25,379 nt of DNA from QYQD01 sp040755415 (GTDB lineage Bacteria > Desulfobacterota > QYQD01): assembly GCA_040755415.1 (NCBI GenBank), contig JBFMAZ010000108.1, positions 1 through 25,379 on the forward strand, written 5' to 3'. The position numbers and the translations under genes were made by a program. This document shows, piece by piece, positions 1 to 7,175 of the stretch. A model generated the notes under the pieces. The model was not told the DNA's origin. It searched no databases and was given only the letters and a program-made list of their open reading frames with translations. Numbering within the stretch: position 1 is the stretch's first letter; every line of letters begins with the position of its first letter.

Positions 1-84
1 ACGCCCAATGTGCCGGCAAAAACCTCAACATGATTTTCCAATCGCCATCATTCGCTGTAGTTTTCATGGCGCCATGATATACAA

Positions 85-1038
85 ATGTCTGCTAAAATAC
101 AACCTTCTTATTTTAGCGCTTATGGGGAGCCGCTCCTCTACCCCGAATTACTTGCCATGATTCGTATGGCCAGGGCCAGGGGTTGCCAGGTGAGTTTGAC
201 CACAAATGGGATGCTTCTCACCCCTGACTGCTCAGAAAAACTAATCGAGGAGGGCCTGGACATAATTGCCATCTCTTTGGCCGGGGCATCAAAAGAGACG
301 CACGAAGCGATACGCCGCGGCTCACATTTTGATACCCTGCTTACTAACGTAAAAATCCTCGCTCAACTTAAGGCGAAACTAAAATCAAAGACCCCCAAGG
401 TGGTATTTTCCTACCTGATGACCAAGACAAATATCGAAGAACTGCCGGATGCCGTGCGTCTGGCGCGAGAAATAGGCGTAAACGAACTGGTGGCCAACAA
501 CCTAGACTATACTCCGACTGAGACCCAGGACGATTTAAGAGTCTTTTCCTGTCACAAGGCTGACAACAGATGGAAAGGCATAATGCATGAAGCAGAGGAA
601 AAGTCCCGGCAAATAAGGCTACCCTTTCGCCGTTACCCACTGGAGATGGAAGAGGTCATCATGTGCGAACTCAACCCCTTGCGCATCGTGTTTTTTTCTC
701 ATGATGGGTGTGTCTCGCCTTGCGTGTATCTCAACCTGCCCAAATCGGGATCGACACCCAGGATCTTCTGCGGCTCATATCACGAGATACCGAAGATGCG
801 CTTCGGTAATGTGGCCGAGAAAGACTTTATGGAGATATGGAACAGCCCCGAATACATGGAATTCAGAAAATCTTATCAAAACAGGCTCGATGTATTCGAA
901 AAGACTTACGGCCATATGGGCCCTCTTACAATAGACCGGCATGAGCTGGAGGAGGCTGAAAAGATGCTAAAAAACGAACTGTCCCAAAATCCTCTGCCGG
1001 AAGGCTGCCGCACCTGTTATAAGGCGTATGGCATCTGA
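85..1038 (+). CDS. Radical SAM/SPASM-domain protein, N-terminally truncated (probable pseudogene)
   Basis: The 317-residue product keeps the middle of a radical SAM barrel: a GEP motif at residues 14-16 followed by LLYPEL, then VSLTTNGMLL near 36-45. The C-terminus looks like a SPASM auxiliary-cluster region, with Cys 194, 209, 213, 229, 308 and 311. The CxxxCxxC motif that binds the S-adenosylmethionine cluster should lie some 30-50 residues before GEP. It is absent: this frame has stops at 31-33 and 58-60, and the other two forward frames of bases 1-84 show no such motif. The gene is therefore cut off or rearranged at its 5' end, and no catalytic activity is expected. No ribosome binding site precedes the ATG at 85. 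It converges on the USP gene at 1078, 39 bp away. The family assignment is sound; the substrate is unknown (SPASM proteins often modify peptides or proteins). Confidence 0.7.
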   Translation: MSAKIQPSYFSAYGEPLLYPELLAMIRMARARGCQVSLTTNGMLLTPDCSEKLIEEGLDIIAISLAGASKETHEAIRRGSHFDTLLTNVKILAQLKAKLKSKTPKVVFSYLMTKTNIEELPDAVRLAREIGVNELVANNLDYTPTETQDDLRVFSCHKADNRWKGIMHEAEEKSRQIRLPFRRYPLEMEEVIMCELNPLRIVFFSHDGCVSPCVYLNLPKSGSTPRIFCGSYHEIPKMRFGNVAEKDFMEIWNSPEYMEFRKSYQNRLDVFEKTYGHMGPLTIDRHELEEAEKMLKNELSQNPLPEGCRTCYKAYGI

Positions 1039-1077
1039 GACTCAAAGAGAGGCCGGTTTATTGATAGGGCAGATTTA

Positions 1078-1509
1078 TTAGGACGCCCCTAACACAAGCA
1101 CAGGGCATGGGGCGTGAGTAATAACCTTTTGCACGATCTTTCTGCTGAATATTTTTTTTAACCACTTCATCTTAGTGGAGTTTTTGGAGCCCATGATGAT
1201 AATGTCGCAGTTTTCTTCCTTGGCGACCTCGACAATCTTCTTATCCACCTCCCCCGCCTCCAGCCTTGTTTTTACAAGGGCCCTTTCTGTTCTGGCAACA
1301 CCGTTTATCGCAGAAATGGCGCTAGATGCGCCGCCTTCGATCACGTCCTCGATGTTTCTAACGCCTACAAGGCTGAGATCGCCTTCATAGGGAGGTATAA
1401 CCTTCACAACCGTGACCCAGCACTTCTCATCATCCATAAGCTTTAGGCCGCGTTCAAGGACATCCATCGAACCATTTACTGCTATTAAAGCCTTCCTGCA
1501 TCCTTTCAT
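1078..1509 (-). CDS. Universal stress protein (UspA family), degenerate nucleotide motif
   Basis: This is a single USP domain of 143 residues, the usual size. It starts with a beta strand (KALIAVNGS) and ends with the typical APCPVLVLG strand. The ATP-binding signature of the family is G-x2-G-x9-G-[S/T]. Here the region reads GSKN, nine residues, then FSRK: the second and third glycines are replaced, so ATP binding is doubtful. It is the last gene of the operon that begins at 4684, 39 bp after the tandem USP, with a clear GAGGTG ribosome binding site 6 bases before the ATG. It is probably a cytoplasmic stress or signalling protein; its partner is unknown. Confidence 0.9.
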   Translation of the reverse strand: MKGCRKALIAVNGSMDVLERGLKLMDDEKCWVTVVKVIPPYEGDLSLVGVRNIEDVIEGGASSAISAINGVARTERALVKTRLEAGEVDKKIVEVAKEENCDIIIMGSKNSTKMKWLKKIFSRKIVQKVITHAPCPVLVLGAS

Positions 1510-1548
1510 GCTTTCACCTCACAATAGTCTGCCCCACCATATCTATGC

Positions 1549-2406
1549 CTACCGCACTACGAGCACGGGGCTTGAGGCATGCATTATTACTCTTTCGGTC
1601 GTGCTTCCCATGATGGCCCTATCCACGCCCTTCCATCCGTAAGTACCCATAACTATCAAATCATTTTGTCGCATATTGGCGGTTTCTATAATCATATCGC
1701 CGGGAGAGCCATCCTGTATGACCGAATTCACCTTTATCCCATTATTCAGGGCAATATTTTTTGCCTCATTCGTGATTTTTTCTGCCTCCTGCATAAGGGC
1801 AGTCTTTATAGATTCGGTCCTGAAAAAACCGACCATTTCTTCGTAACGGGGGATTACGTACGTAACCGTGACGTTTGCACCTGTAACCTCTGACAGCCGG
1901 CAGGCGCGCTCTAAGGCCTTCTTGCTGGATTCGGAGCCGTCGAAGGGAACGAGGATTGATTTATATTCTGCAGTGCATTCGCCGCAGGATTTTTTTACAA
2001 TCAGGACATCACATGGGGCATTGACGATCACTTTTGAAGTTACACCACCCATGAGAAGCCTTTTAAGTCCCCTTCGGCCATAAGTCCCCATGGCGATAAG
2101 TTCGGCCTTCTTCTCTGTCGCGACATCTGTTATTACATCGGGCGGTTCCCCTTCGCATACGAGGGATTCTACTTCTATACCGAATTCATTAGAGATTGAT
2201 TCTCTCGTTTGATAGCAAACGTTTCTGCCGAGTTCAAAACGCCTTTCCCTCTGTTCCGGGACGGTGCTGAACTCCTCCTCGTCAAAATAAACCGCATGGA
2301 TCATGACAAGGTTACCGCCGTGCCGCTTTATCCAACTTGAGGATTCTTTAAGCGCTGCCGTACTCGGTTCAGAACCGTCAAAGGCTACAACTATCGTATT
2401 ATACAT
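1549..2406 (-). CDS. Tandem-domain universal stress protein
   Basis: The 285 residues contain two USP domains in a row. Domain 1 covers roughly 1-140 and domain 2 roughly 147-285, joined by a short linker with a CGEC motif. Each domain opens with a hydrophobic strand ending in D-G-S-E and carries MGTYG near its end. Domain 2 has a proper G-x2-G-x9-G-S signature (GTYG, nine residues, GS). In domain 1 the final position is Gly-Gly instead of Gly-Ser. By family knowledge this is a cytoplasmic protein that probably binds ATP in at least domain 2. A ribosome binding site (AAAGGA) lies 7 bases before the ATG, and the gene follows the TIGR02186-type gene by 26 bp in the same operon. Confidence 0.94.
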   Translation of the reverse strand: MYNTIVVAFDGSEPSTAALKESSSWIKRHGGNLVMIHAVYFDEEEFSTVPEQRERRFELGRNVCYQTRESISNEFGIEVESLVCEGEPPDVITDVATEKKAELIAMGTYGRRGLKRLLMGGVTSKVIVNAPCDVLIVKKSCGECTAEYKSILVPFDGSESSKKALERACRLSEVTGANVTVTYVIPRYEEMVGFFRTESIKTALMQEAEKITNEAKNIALNNGIKVNSVIQDGSPGDMIIETANMRQNDLIVMGTYGWKGVDRAIMGSTTERVIMHASSPVLVVR

Positions 2407-2432
2407 GATACTGTCCTTTCACAGGGGCTTTC

Positions 2433-3227
2433 TTAGTGAGCGTCTCCACCCTTCTTGAATACCATGCTTACACCGAAGCCTACACCTAGCGCTATAACGA
2501 TGGACAGGATACCGTATGTAGCTCCGCTATCTTTAGCCATACCGGCGAGAGTCTTCACGACGCCCTCCTGTTCAACAGTTATGTTGGACTGGACGCTCTC
2601 AACGACCTTTTTGTCTTTCACGGCATATACTGTGGCCGTGTATGTTCCCGGAGGGACCTGATAAGGCCACTCAGTAAGAATGTAATAGTTCCCCTGCCTA
2701 TTCTTTTCTGTTACCGATATCTTGCCTGTGGATATGGAATACAGTCTCGAGTCTTCCTTAAATTTCACAAACTCATTGAACCACCTTTCCTTTTCATCAG
2801 AAACAGGGTCCATTTGTATGTGTTTCTGGAGCGCCGGGTAGCCGATGGCATGCTTCTCCGCCTCTTCGGCGCCCAATATGTCCTCTATCTTTTTCGTACT
2901 ATGGAGGAAATAAACACCCGGTACGTGGTCTATCTTTAATGTTCCTACATTCATCCATAACACGCCTCCGACCTTACCTTTCGACTTCATCACCTCATGC
3001 CCGTCAGCAGACGCCAGCTTGATTATGAGGTCAACCCCCGGGTCAGCGATTCCCCTTACACTCATGGTAGTGCCGTGATAAAAGAAATCTATTTTGATAC
3101 GACTATGGTTTGCCTTTGCCGTTAACTGAGCAACCGCCTGTCCTGTCAACATAAAGAAAAATGAAACAAGAATTAGCAATAAAATATTTATGCTGTTTTT
3201 CAGTCTTTCGCTGCTGAATGCTCTCAT
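2433..3227 (-). CDS. TIGR02186-type membrane-anchored protein, TauE/SafE partner
   Basis: The 264-residue product has an N-terminal signal sequence (hydrophobic stretch about 13-30, probable cleavage after AVA near 34) and one C-terminal membrane helix (about 236-256) followed by a short basic tail. Between them is an extracytoplasmic domain of about 200 residues. The opening KIDFFYHGTTMSVRG and the content resemble the conserved hypothetical family TIGR02186, which is repeatedly found next to TauE/SafE transporters. The ATG at 3227 is preferred over an in-frame ATG at 3251 because GGAGGA lies 8 bases before it and because the upstream start would overlap the exporter gene. The exporter's TAA is 1 bp upstream, so the two are almost certainly co-translated. 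A periplasmic accessory role in anion export is inferred from position only. Confidence 0.83.
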   Translation of the reverse strand: MRAFSSERLKNSINILLLILVSFFFMLTGQAVAQLTAKANHSRIKIDFFYHGTTMSVRGIADPGVDLIIKLASADGHEVMKSKGKVGGVLWMNVGTLKIDHVPGVYFLHSTKKIEDILGAEEAEKHAIGYPALQKHIQMDPVSDEKERWFNEFVKFKEDSRLYSISTGKISVTEKNRQGNYYILTEWPYQVPPGTYTATVYAVKDKKVVESVQSNITVEQEGVVKTLAGMAKDSGATYGILSIVIALGVGFGVSMVFKKGGDAH

Positions 3228-3228
3228 G

Positions 3229-4161
3229 TTAGTGTCCTCCTGCCTGTCCAAGTAACAACGATGGTGTCAGCGTGAGTTCAAAAATTATTTTTACAGTCAC
3301 CACCAGCACAATCGCTGCGAGAATTACCTTCAACTGTTCGGCCTTGAGCTTTCTTCCAAAAATAGCCCCTACCTGCGCCCCTATGGTTGAACCCAAAAGC
3401 AGCAGCACTGCAAGGATAAAGTCCACATTGTGGTTGGTATATGCCTGAAGGAATGTAACCTCTATGCAGTTAAACAATATCTGAAAAAGACTTGTCCCCA
3501 CGACAACATGCATAGGCATCCTCAGGATATAGACCATCACAGGAACCATTAAAAAGCCGCCGCCCACACCCATCACGGCTGCAAGAATTCCTACAAAACC
3601 TCCAAAGACGATGGGCACAATGGCTGAATGAGTAACGCCCGATTTTTCATAATGTGTCTGGAAGGGTAACGACTTGAGAAATCCGGCAATAGCGGGGTCT
3701 TTCGCTTGGGATTCCATAGTGGAGGCAGGTTTCCCCTTGCGAGCTTTCTTCATGCTCTGGAGGCTTTCAATGAACATGTACGTACCGACTATGCCAAGCA
3801 TGAGCACGTAAGTCATCTTTATAACGAAGTCTGCATTCCCCATCACTCTGAGGATCTTTATGGCCTGAACTCCAAGCAGACCTCCGGCAAAGCCTCCTAT
3901 GAGGAGATGAAATCCCATCTTGAAATCCACATTGCCCAGCTTCCAGTGAGCATATGTTCCTGAGGTTGATGCCGCCACTATCTGGTTTGAGTCTGTTGCG
4001 GCAGCCACCGTTGGAGGGATGCCGAACATAATTAAAAGCGGTGTCATCAAGAAACCGCCTCCCACCCCAAAAAGCCCTGAGAGCAGGCCCACAGTGAGGC
4101 CGAGCCCCACAGGGATCAAAATGTTGATGCTGGTTAAAGCTACAGGTAAATAGAGATACAT
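3229..4161 (-). CDS. Sulfite exporter TauE/SafE family permease
   Basis: This is a 310-residue polytopic inner-membrane protein with about eight predicted helices. It shows the internal duplication of the family: each half begins with a glycine-rich GVGGGFLM motif, one near residues 32-39 and one near 197-204. The family moves sulfite, sulfoacetate or related organosulfur anions out of the cell, usually by proton coupling; the substrate here cannot be read from sequence. A GGGGGA ribosome binding site lies 7 bases before the ATG. The gene starts 25 bp after the USP-like gene and ends 1 bp before the TIGR02186-type gene. A basic cytoplasmic loop of about 25 residues (near 131-156) separates the halves. 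Confidence 0.92.
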   Translation of the reverse strand: MYLYLPVALTSINILIPVGLGLTVGLLSGLFGVGGGFLMTPLLIMFGIPPTVAAATDSNQIVAASTSGTYAHWKLGNVDFKMGFHLLIGGFAGGLLGVQAIKILRVMGNADFVIKMTYVLMLGIVGTYMFIESLQSMKKARKGKPASTMESQAKDPAIAGFLKSLPFQTHYEKSGVTHSAIVPIVFGGFVGILAAVMGVGGGFLMVPVMVYILRMPMHVVVGTSLFQILFNCIEVTFLQAYTNHNVDFILAVLLLLGSTIGAQVGAIFGRKLKAEQLKVILAAIVLVVTVKIIFELTLTPSLLLGQAGGH

Positions 4162-4186
4162 TTAAGCGTCCCCCGTCTGATTTTTA

Positions 4187-4684
4187 TTAGGCAACCTCTG
4201 TCGTTGCATTTTTTGCCATTGTTACCACCGGCCTTGACACCGTTTCTACGAGCCGATTAAGTTCCCTGGTCGTAATATGACCGCCGTGTGTAATGCTTGG
4301 GCTTAACAACACCATATCGATCTTTGTATTCTGCCTAAGTAGATTCTTTATCGCAGAGACGACATCCGTTGCCGCAGCGTTGACATTCATGTCAACTCCA
4401 AACTTCCTGCACTTTTCCATCAAAAAGCCGATCTTTTTCTCATAGCTCTCGTTATTCTTTCTGAGGTCGTCTATTATCAACTCCTTCGCTGTCTTGATCT
4501 CGCCCGCCTCTGCGAAAGTGACTGCTGTCATCAAATCATCAATTTTTTCCATCACCCTCCTTCTATAGATCATTAATAAAGAGATATTTTCATTCATGGT
4601 CTTGGCCAGATTCACAGCATAGGAATGCCCTGCCTCAAAGTTCTCGTCATGATAAGTGACAAACAAAAGTTGCTTCCTTGCCAT
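4187..4684 (-). CDS. Divergent universal-stress-like protein, first gene of exporter operon
   Basis: The 165-residue protein has a USP-like alternation of strands and helices (LLFVTYHDENF at the start, MVLLSPSI and RPVVTMA at the end). It lacks the G-x2-G-x9-G-[S/T] nucleotide signature and has a long charged helical insert at about 45-95. The ATG at 4684 is chosen over an in-frame ATG at 4696 because GGAGG lies 5 bases upstream of the former and inside the coding region of the latter. It is the first gene downstream of the sigma-54 promoter at 4720-4735. The role is unknown; position suggests a cytoplasmic sensor or accessory for the exporter. Confidence 0.78.
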   Translation of the reverse strand: MARKQLLFVTYHDENFEAGHSYAVNLAKTMNENISLLMIYRRRVMEKIDDLMTAVTFAEAGEIKTAKELIIDDLRKNNESYEKKIGFLMEKCRKFGVDMNVNAAATDVVSAIKNLLRQNTKIDMVLLSPSITHGGHITTRELNRLVETVSRPVVTMAKNATTEVA

Positions 4685-4719
4685 CCCTGCCTCCATTCAT
4701 TGGGTTCGATAAATGAAAG

Positions 4720-4735
4720 GGCAAAAGGGATGCCA
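4720..4735 (-). promoter_or_regulatory. Sigma-54 (-24/-12) promoter of the USP-TauE operon
   Basis: Reading the minus strand, TGGCAT, five bases, then TTGCC gives the invariant GG and GC pairs with the required 10-base gap, and 10 of the most conserved positions of the TGGCACG-N4-TTGC consensus are met. Transcription would start near 4709, leaving a leader of about 25 bases before the ATG at 4684 with its ribosome binding site. A sigma-54-dependent response regulator is encoded 1.1 kb away (5823-7175), which fits. No activator-binding palindrome could be assigned with confidence. Confidence 0.7.
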
Positions 4736-4928
4736 TATTATAACTCTCTGATTTTATGGACTATGCTTAGGAGGGACGAAATAGTTAGTGTTTCAAAATT
4801 GAACGACAGTGAACGGTGTTCTTTACGCCCGCGACTGATTCGGTAAGGAGGCTCGCAACGCAGTATCAGGCGGTATTAAGATGGATTTTTACGAAGTCGT
4901 TAAAGATATGCCTCAAGAAATCGAATTA

Positions 4929-5040
4929 GTTCCCATCCGGAAACTGCCAAATCCCCCCACCCCCCTCTTTGCTAAAGGGGGGAAAATATTGAAATCCCCC
5001 TTTGGAAAAGGGGGATACAGGGGGATTTTCGGATGGAAAC
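4929..5040. mobile_element. Family A miniature inverted-repeat element, copy 1
   Basis: This is a 112-bp non-coding element. Its ends are inverted repeats (GTTCCCATCCGGAAA on the left, the reverse complement of GTTTCCATCCGAAAA on the right), and the interior holds two hairpins built from C-runs and G-runs (CCCCC..AAAGGGGGG and CCCCCTTTGGAAAAGGGGG). It is flanked immediately by GAATTA at 4923-4928 and 5041-5046, a 6-bp target duplication. Copy 2 at 16175-16287 is nearly identical and has a different 6-bp duplication. No transposase is present. The rest of the gap 4736-5238 holds a C/G-rich hairpin at 5156-5190 (CTCCCCGC..GCGGACGGGG), a 14-bp or longer similarity between 4791-4813 and 5138-5160 in direct orientation, and no gene. 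Confidence 0.8.
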
Positions 5041-5238
5041 GAATTAAATAGAGCTCATCTGAAAAGTCTCTCACCTTCGATGGGAGGGAAGTTTGGGTAA
5101 GACAGGGGAATTTTTAATCCTTTGATAGATGTTTCATTTTTGAACGCTATTGAAGCTCCCCGCAGCCCGCCTGCGGCGGACGGGGAATCTCCGTATGTAA
5201 GGTAAAATGCATCGTATTCGCTCGCTATGCATGTTCAA

Positions 5239-5760
5239 TTAACTGTTATTAGCACGCAAGATGTTGTTTATTATTTCCATCTGCGAATCGGCGTTTATCC
5301 AAATTATCTGAATCGAGTGCTCGGGGATACTCCTCCAGACCTGCCGTGTGGACTTAAAGGCATGGGAATCTGTTTCAAGCCTGTACTTTTCCGCAATAGG
5401 CTCTACATCCTCTCCTACGTATATGCGTGCCTTGGGGACAAAACCATATCGGGTGAATTCCATGTTATATTTCCATAACGTAAAGCCATCCCGATAGATT
5501 GCCAGAAGAGTAGAATAATGCTTTAATAATTCCTTTTCCCGGTCTGATTCGACCCTGCGGTTTAGGATAGCTATCTCAGAGGATAATTTTTTTAACAAAT
5601 CTCCGAATTGCTGAAGGTTCGCACCGGCTTTAAGGGAAGCCCTCACAGCCTGTGCGGCGCAGTTCACATTTTCAAACTTCTTTCTATCAAAGTCATGCGA
5701 TCTGCAGGCAAAGCAAAGAAGAAAGGCAAATGATATGAGAATCAGGATGGTCTTTTTCAT
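5239..5760 (-). CDS. Small putative lipoprotein of unknown function
   Basis: The 173-residue product begins with a lysine pair and a hydrophobic stretch (residues 4-18) ending in CFAC, so Cys 19 could be lipid-modified. The lipobox is imperfect because position -3 is Cys rather than Leu. The remainder is mainly charged helix, with a likely coiled segment at about 60-85. I do not recognise the family. It starts 62 bp downstream of the response regulator on the same strand and may belong to the same transcript, making it a candidate envelope partner of the sensor kinase. No T-tract terminator follows it. Confidence 0.7.
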   Translation of the reverse strand: MKKTILILISFAFLLCFACRSHDFDRKKFENVNCAAQAVRASLKAGANLQQFGDLLKKLSSEIAILNRRVESDREKELLKHYSTLLAIYRDGFTLWKYNMEFTRYGFVPKARIYVGEDVEPIAEKYRLETDSHAFKSTRQVWRSIPEHSIQIIWINADSQMEIINNILRANNS

Positions 5761-5822
5761 CTGAAAACAACCCGTATAGGTATGACTATCTCTTTCCGCA
5801 TGCTCATTGGGTTACCTTCTAT

Positions 5823-7175
5823 TCAGTTTTGTTCATCCAGAAGGTCTTCCTGCTTCAGTATCCTCCACAGGCTCGTCCTTGATATGCCCAGAACCTCCGC
5901 AGCCTTTGATTTATTACCGCCAAACATCTCCACCACCTTTTCCGCATACTCCCTGTTAATCTCATCCATGGTCTTTATTCTGCCCGGCTCAATAGTTTCT
6001 ATCTGGAACATGACAATACTCTGGGGAAGACTGGCAAGGGTGATAAGGCTGCTTCTTTCAAGGATTATGGCCCTTTCGATAATGTTTTCCAGCTCCCTCA
6101 CATTGCCTGGGAAGCTGTAATGCACAAGGACATCCATGGCCTCTTTTGAAAACCCTTTTATCTTTTTATTTGACTTGGGAAGGTGCTTCTGCAGAAAATA
6201 GTTACTCAGAGGCTCGATATCGTCCTTGCGGTCCCTTAGGGATGGGATGGCTATCTCCAGGACATTCAGCCTGTAATAGAGGTCTCCCCTGAATCTTCCT
6301 TCAGATATGGCGGCCTTCACATCCTGGTTGGTAGCCGCTATAAATCTTACATTCACCTTAATAGGTCTGGTCCCTCCTACCCTATAAAACTCTCCCTCTT
6401 CTATGACCTTGAGGAGTTTTGCCTGAAGGGTTGTGCCCATCTCTGCGATCTCATCGAGAAATAAAGTGCCTTTATCCGCGACTTCCACAAGTCCCTGTTT
6501 TGTCCTCACCGCGCCGGTGAATGAGCCCTTCTCATGCCCGAACAGTTCGCTGGCAAGGAGCTCCTCTGTAAACGTTGCGCAGTTTATGGAAAGAAAAGGC
6601 AGGTTTTGCCTCCTGCTGGTGAAGTGTATTATCTTCGCCAGCAGGCCCTTACCTACCCCGCTTTCTCCTGTGAGGAGGACATTGCAGTCAGAATCCTTTA
6701 TCTCTTCAATGACATCCAATACCTTGTTCATGCTCTCGCTCTTAGTAATGACGGGGAGCCTTTTGTTCATGCCGAAAAATGCCTTTAAGGCTACGTTTTC
6801 TTTCCTCAACACCTTCCGTTCATGAATATTTTTGACCTTAAGGATCAGTTCGTCCAAATCAAATGGTTTTGTAATATATTCGTAAGCGCCCTTTTTCATA
6901 GCTTCGACTGCCGAGCCTATGCTTCCAAATCCGGTAATTACGAGCACCTCAATCTCATGATCCATTTCCCTTGCCTTTTCCAGCAGCTCGATCCCGTTCA
7001 TTTCAGGCATCTTTATGTCTGTTATAAGGACATCAAACTGCGCCGCCGAGAGGGCATCCAATGCCTCGCGTCCGTTTTTCGTGCCTAATACATCATAGCC
7101 TTCACGCTTGAGAGTATTCACGAGATGTTTCAGTGTTATCTCTTCATCCTCTGCTACGAGAATCTTAAAGCTCAT
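5823..7175 (-). CDS. Sigma-54-dependent response regulator (NtrC/AtoC type)
   Basis: The 450 residues have the full three-domain layout. The receiver domain (about 4-118) has acidic residues at 9-10, the phospho-acceptor Asp 53, Thr 81 and Lys 103. The AAA+ domain (about 142-375) has Walker A GESGVGKG at 170-177, the sigma-54 contact loop GSFTGA at 217-222 (Ser in place of the usual Ala), Walker B TLFLDE at 237-242 and arginine fingers in the LRDR/GNVRELEN regions. A Fis-type helix-turn-helix lies at about 413-441 (NKSKAAEVLGISRTSLWRIL). It would activate sigma-54 RNA polymerase after phosphorylation by the kinase gene that overlaps its start by one base (TAATG). The sigma-54 promoter at 4720-4735 is the nearest visible target. 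Confidence 0.97.
   Translation of the reverse strand: MSFKILVAEDEEITLKHLVNTLKREGYDVLGTKNGREALDALSAAQFDVLITDIKMPEMNGIELLEKAREMDHEIEVLVITGFGSIGSAVEAMKKGAYEYITKPFDLDELILKVKNIHERKVLRKENVALKAFFGMNKRLPVITKSESMNKVLDVIEEIKDSDCNVLLTGESGVGKGLLAKIIHFTSRRQNLPFLSINCATFTEELLASELFGHEKGSFTGAVRTKQGLVEVADKGTLFLDEIAEMGTTLQAKLLKVIEEGEFYRVGGTRPIKVNVRFIAATNQDVKAAISEGRFRGDLYYRLNVLEIAIPSLRDRKDDIEPLSNYFLQKHLPKSNKKIKGFSKEAMDVLVHYSFPGNVRELENIIERAIILERSSLITLASLPQSIVMFQIETIEPGRIKTMDEINREYAEKVVEMFGGNKSKAAEVLGISRTSLWRILKQEDLLDEQN

Noticed and set aside
5156..5190. Hairpin downstream of the lipoprotein gene as an intrinsic terminator
   Set aside because: There is no T-tract on either side, and the sequence looks like a dispersed repeat unit.
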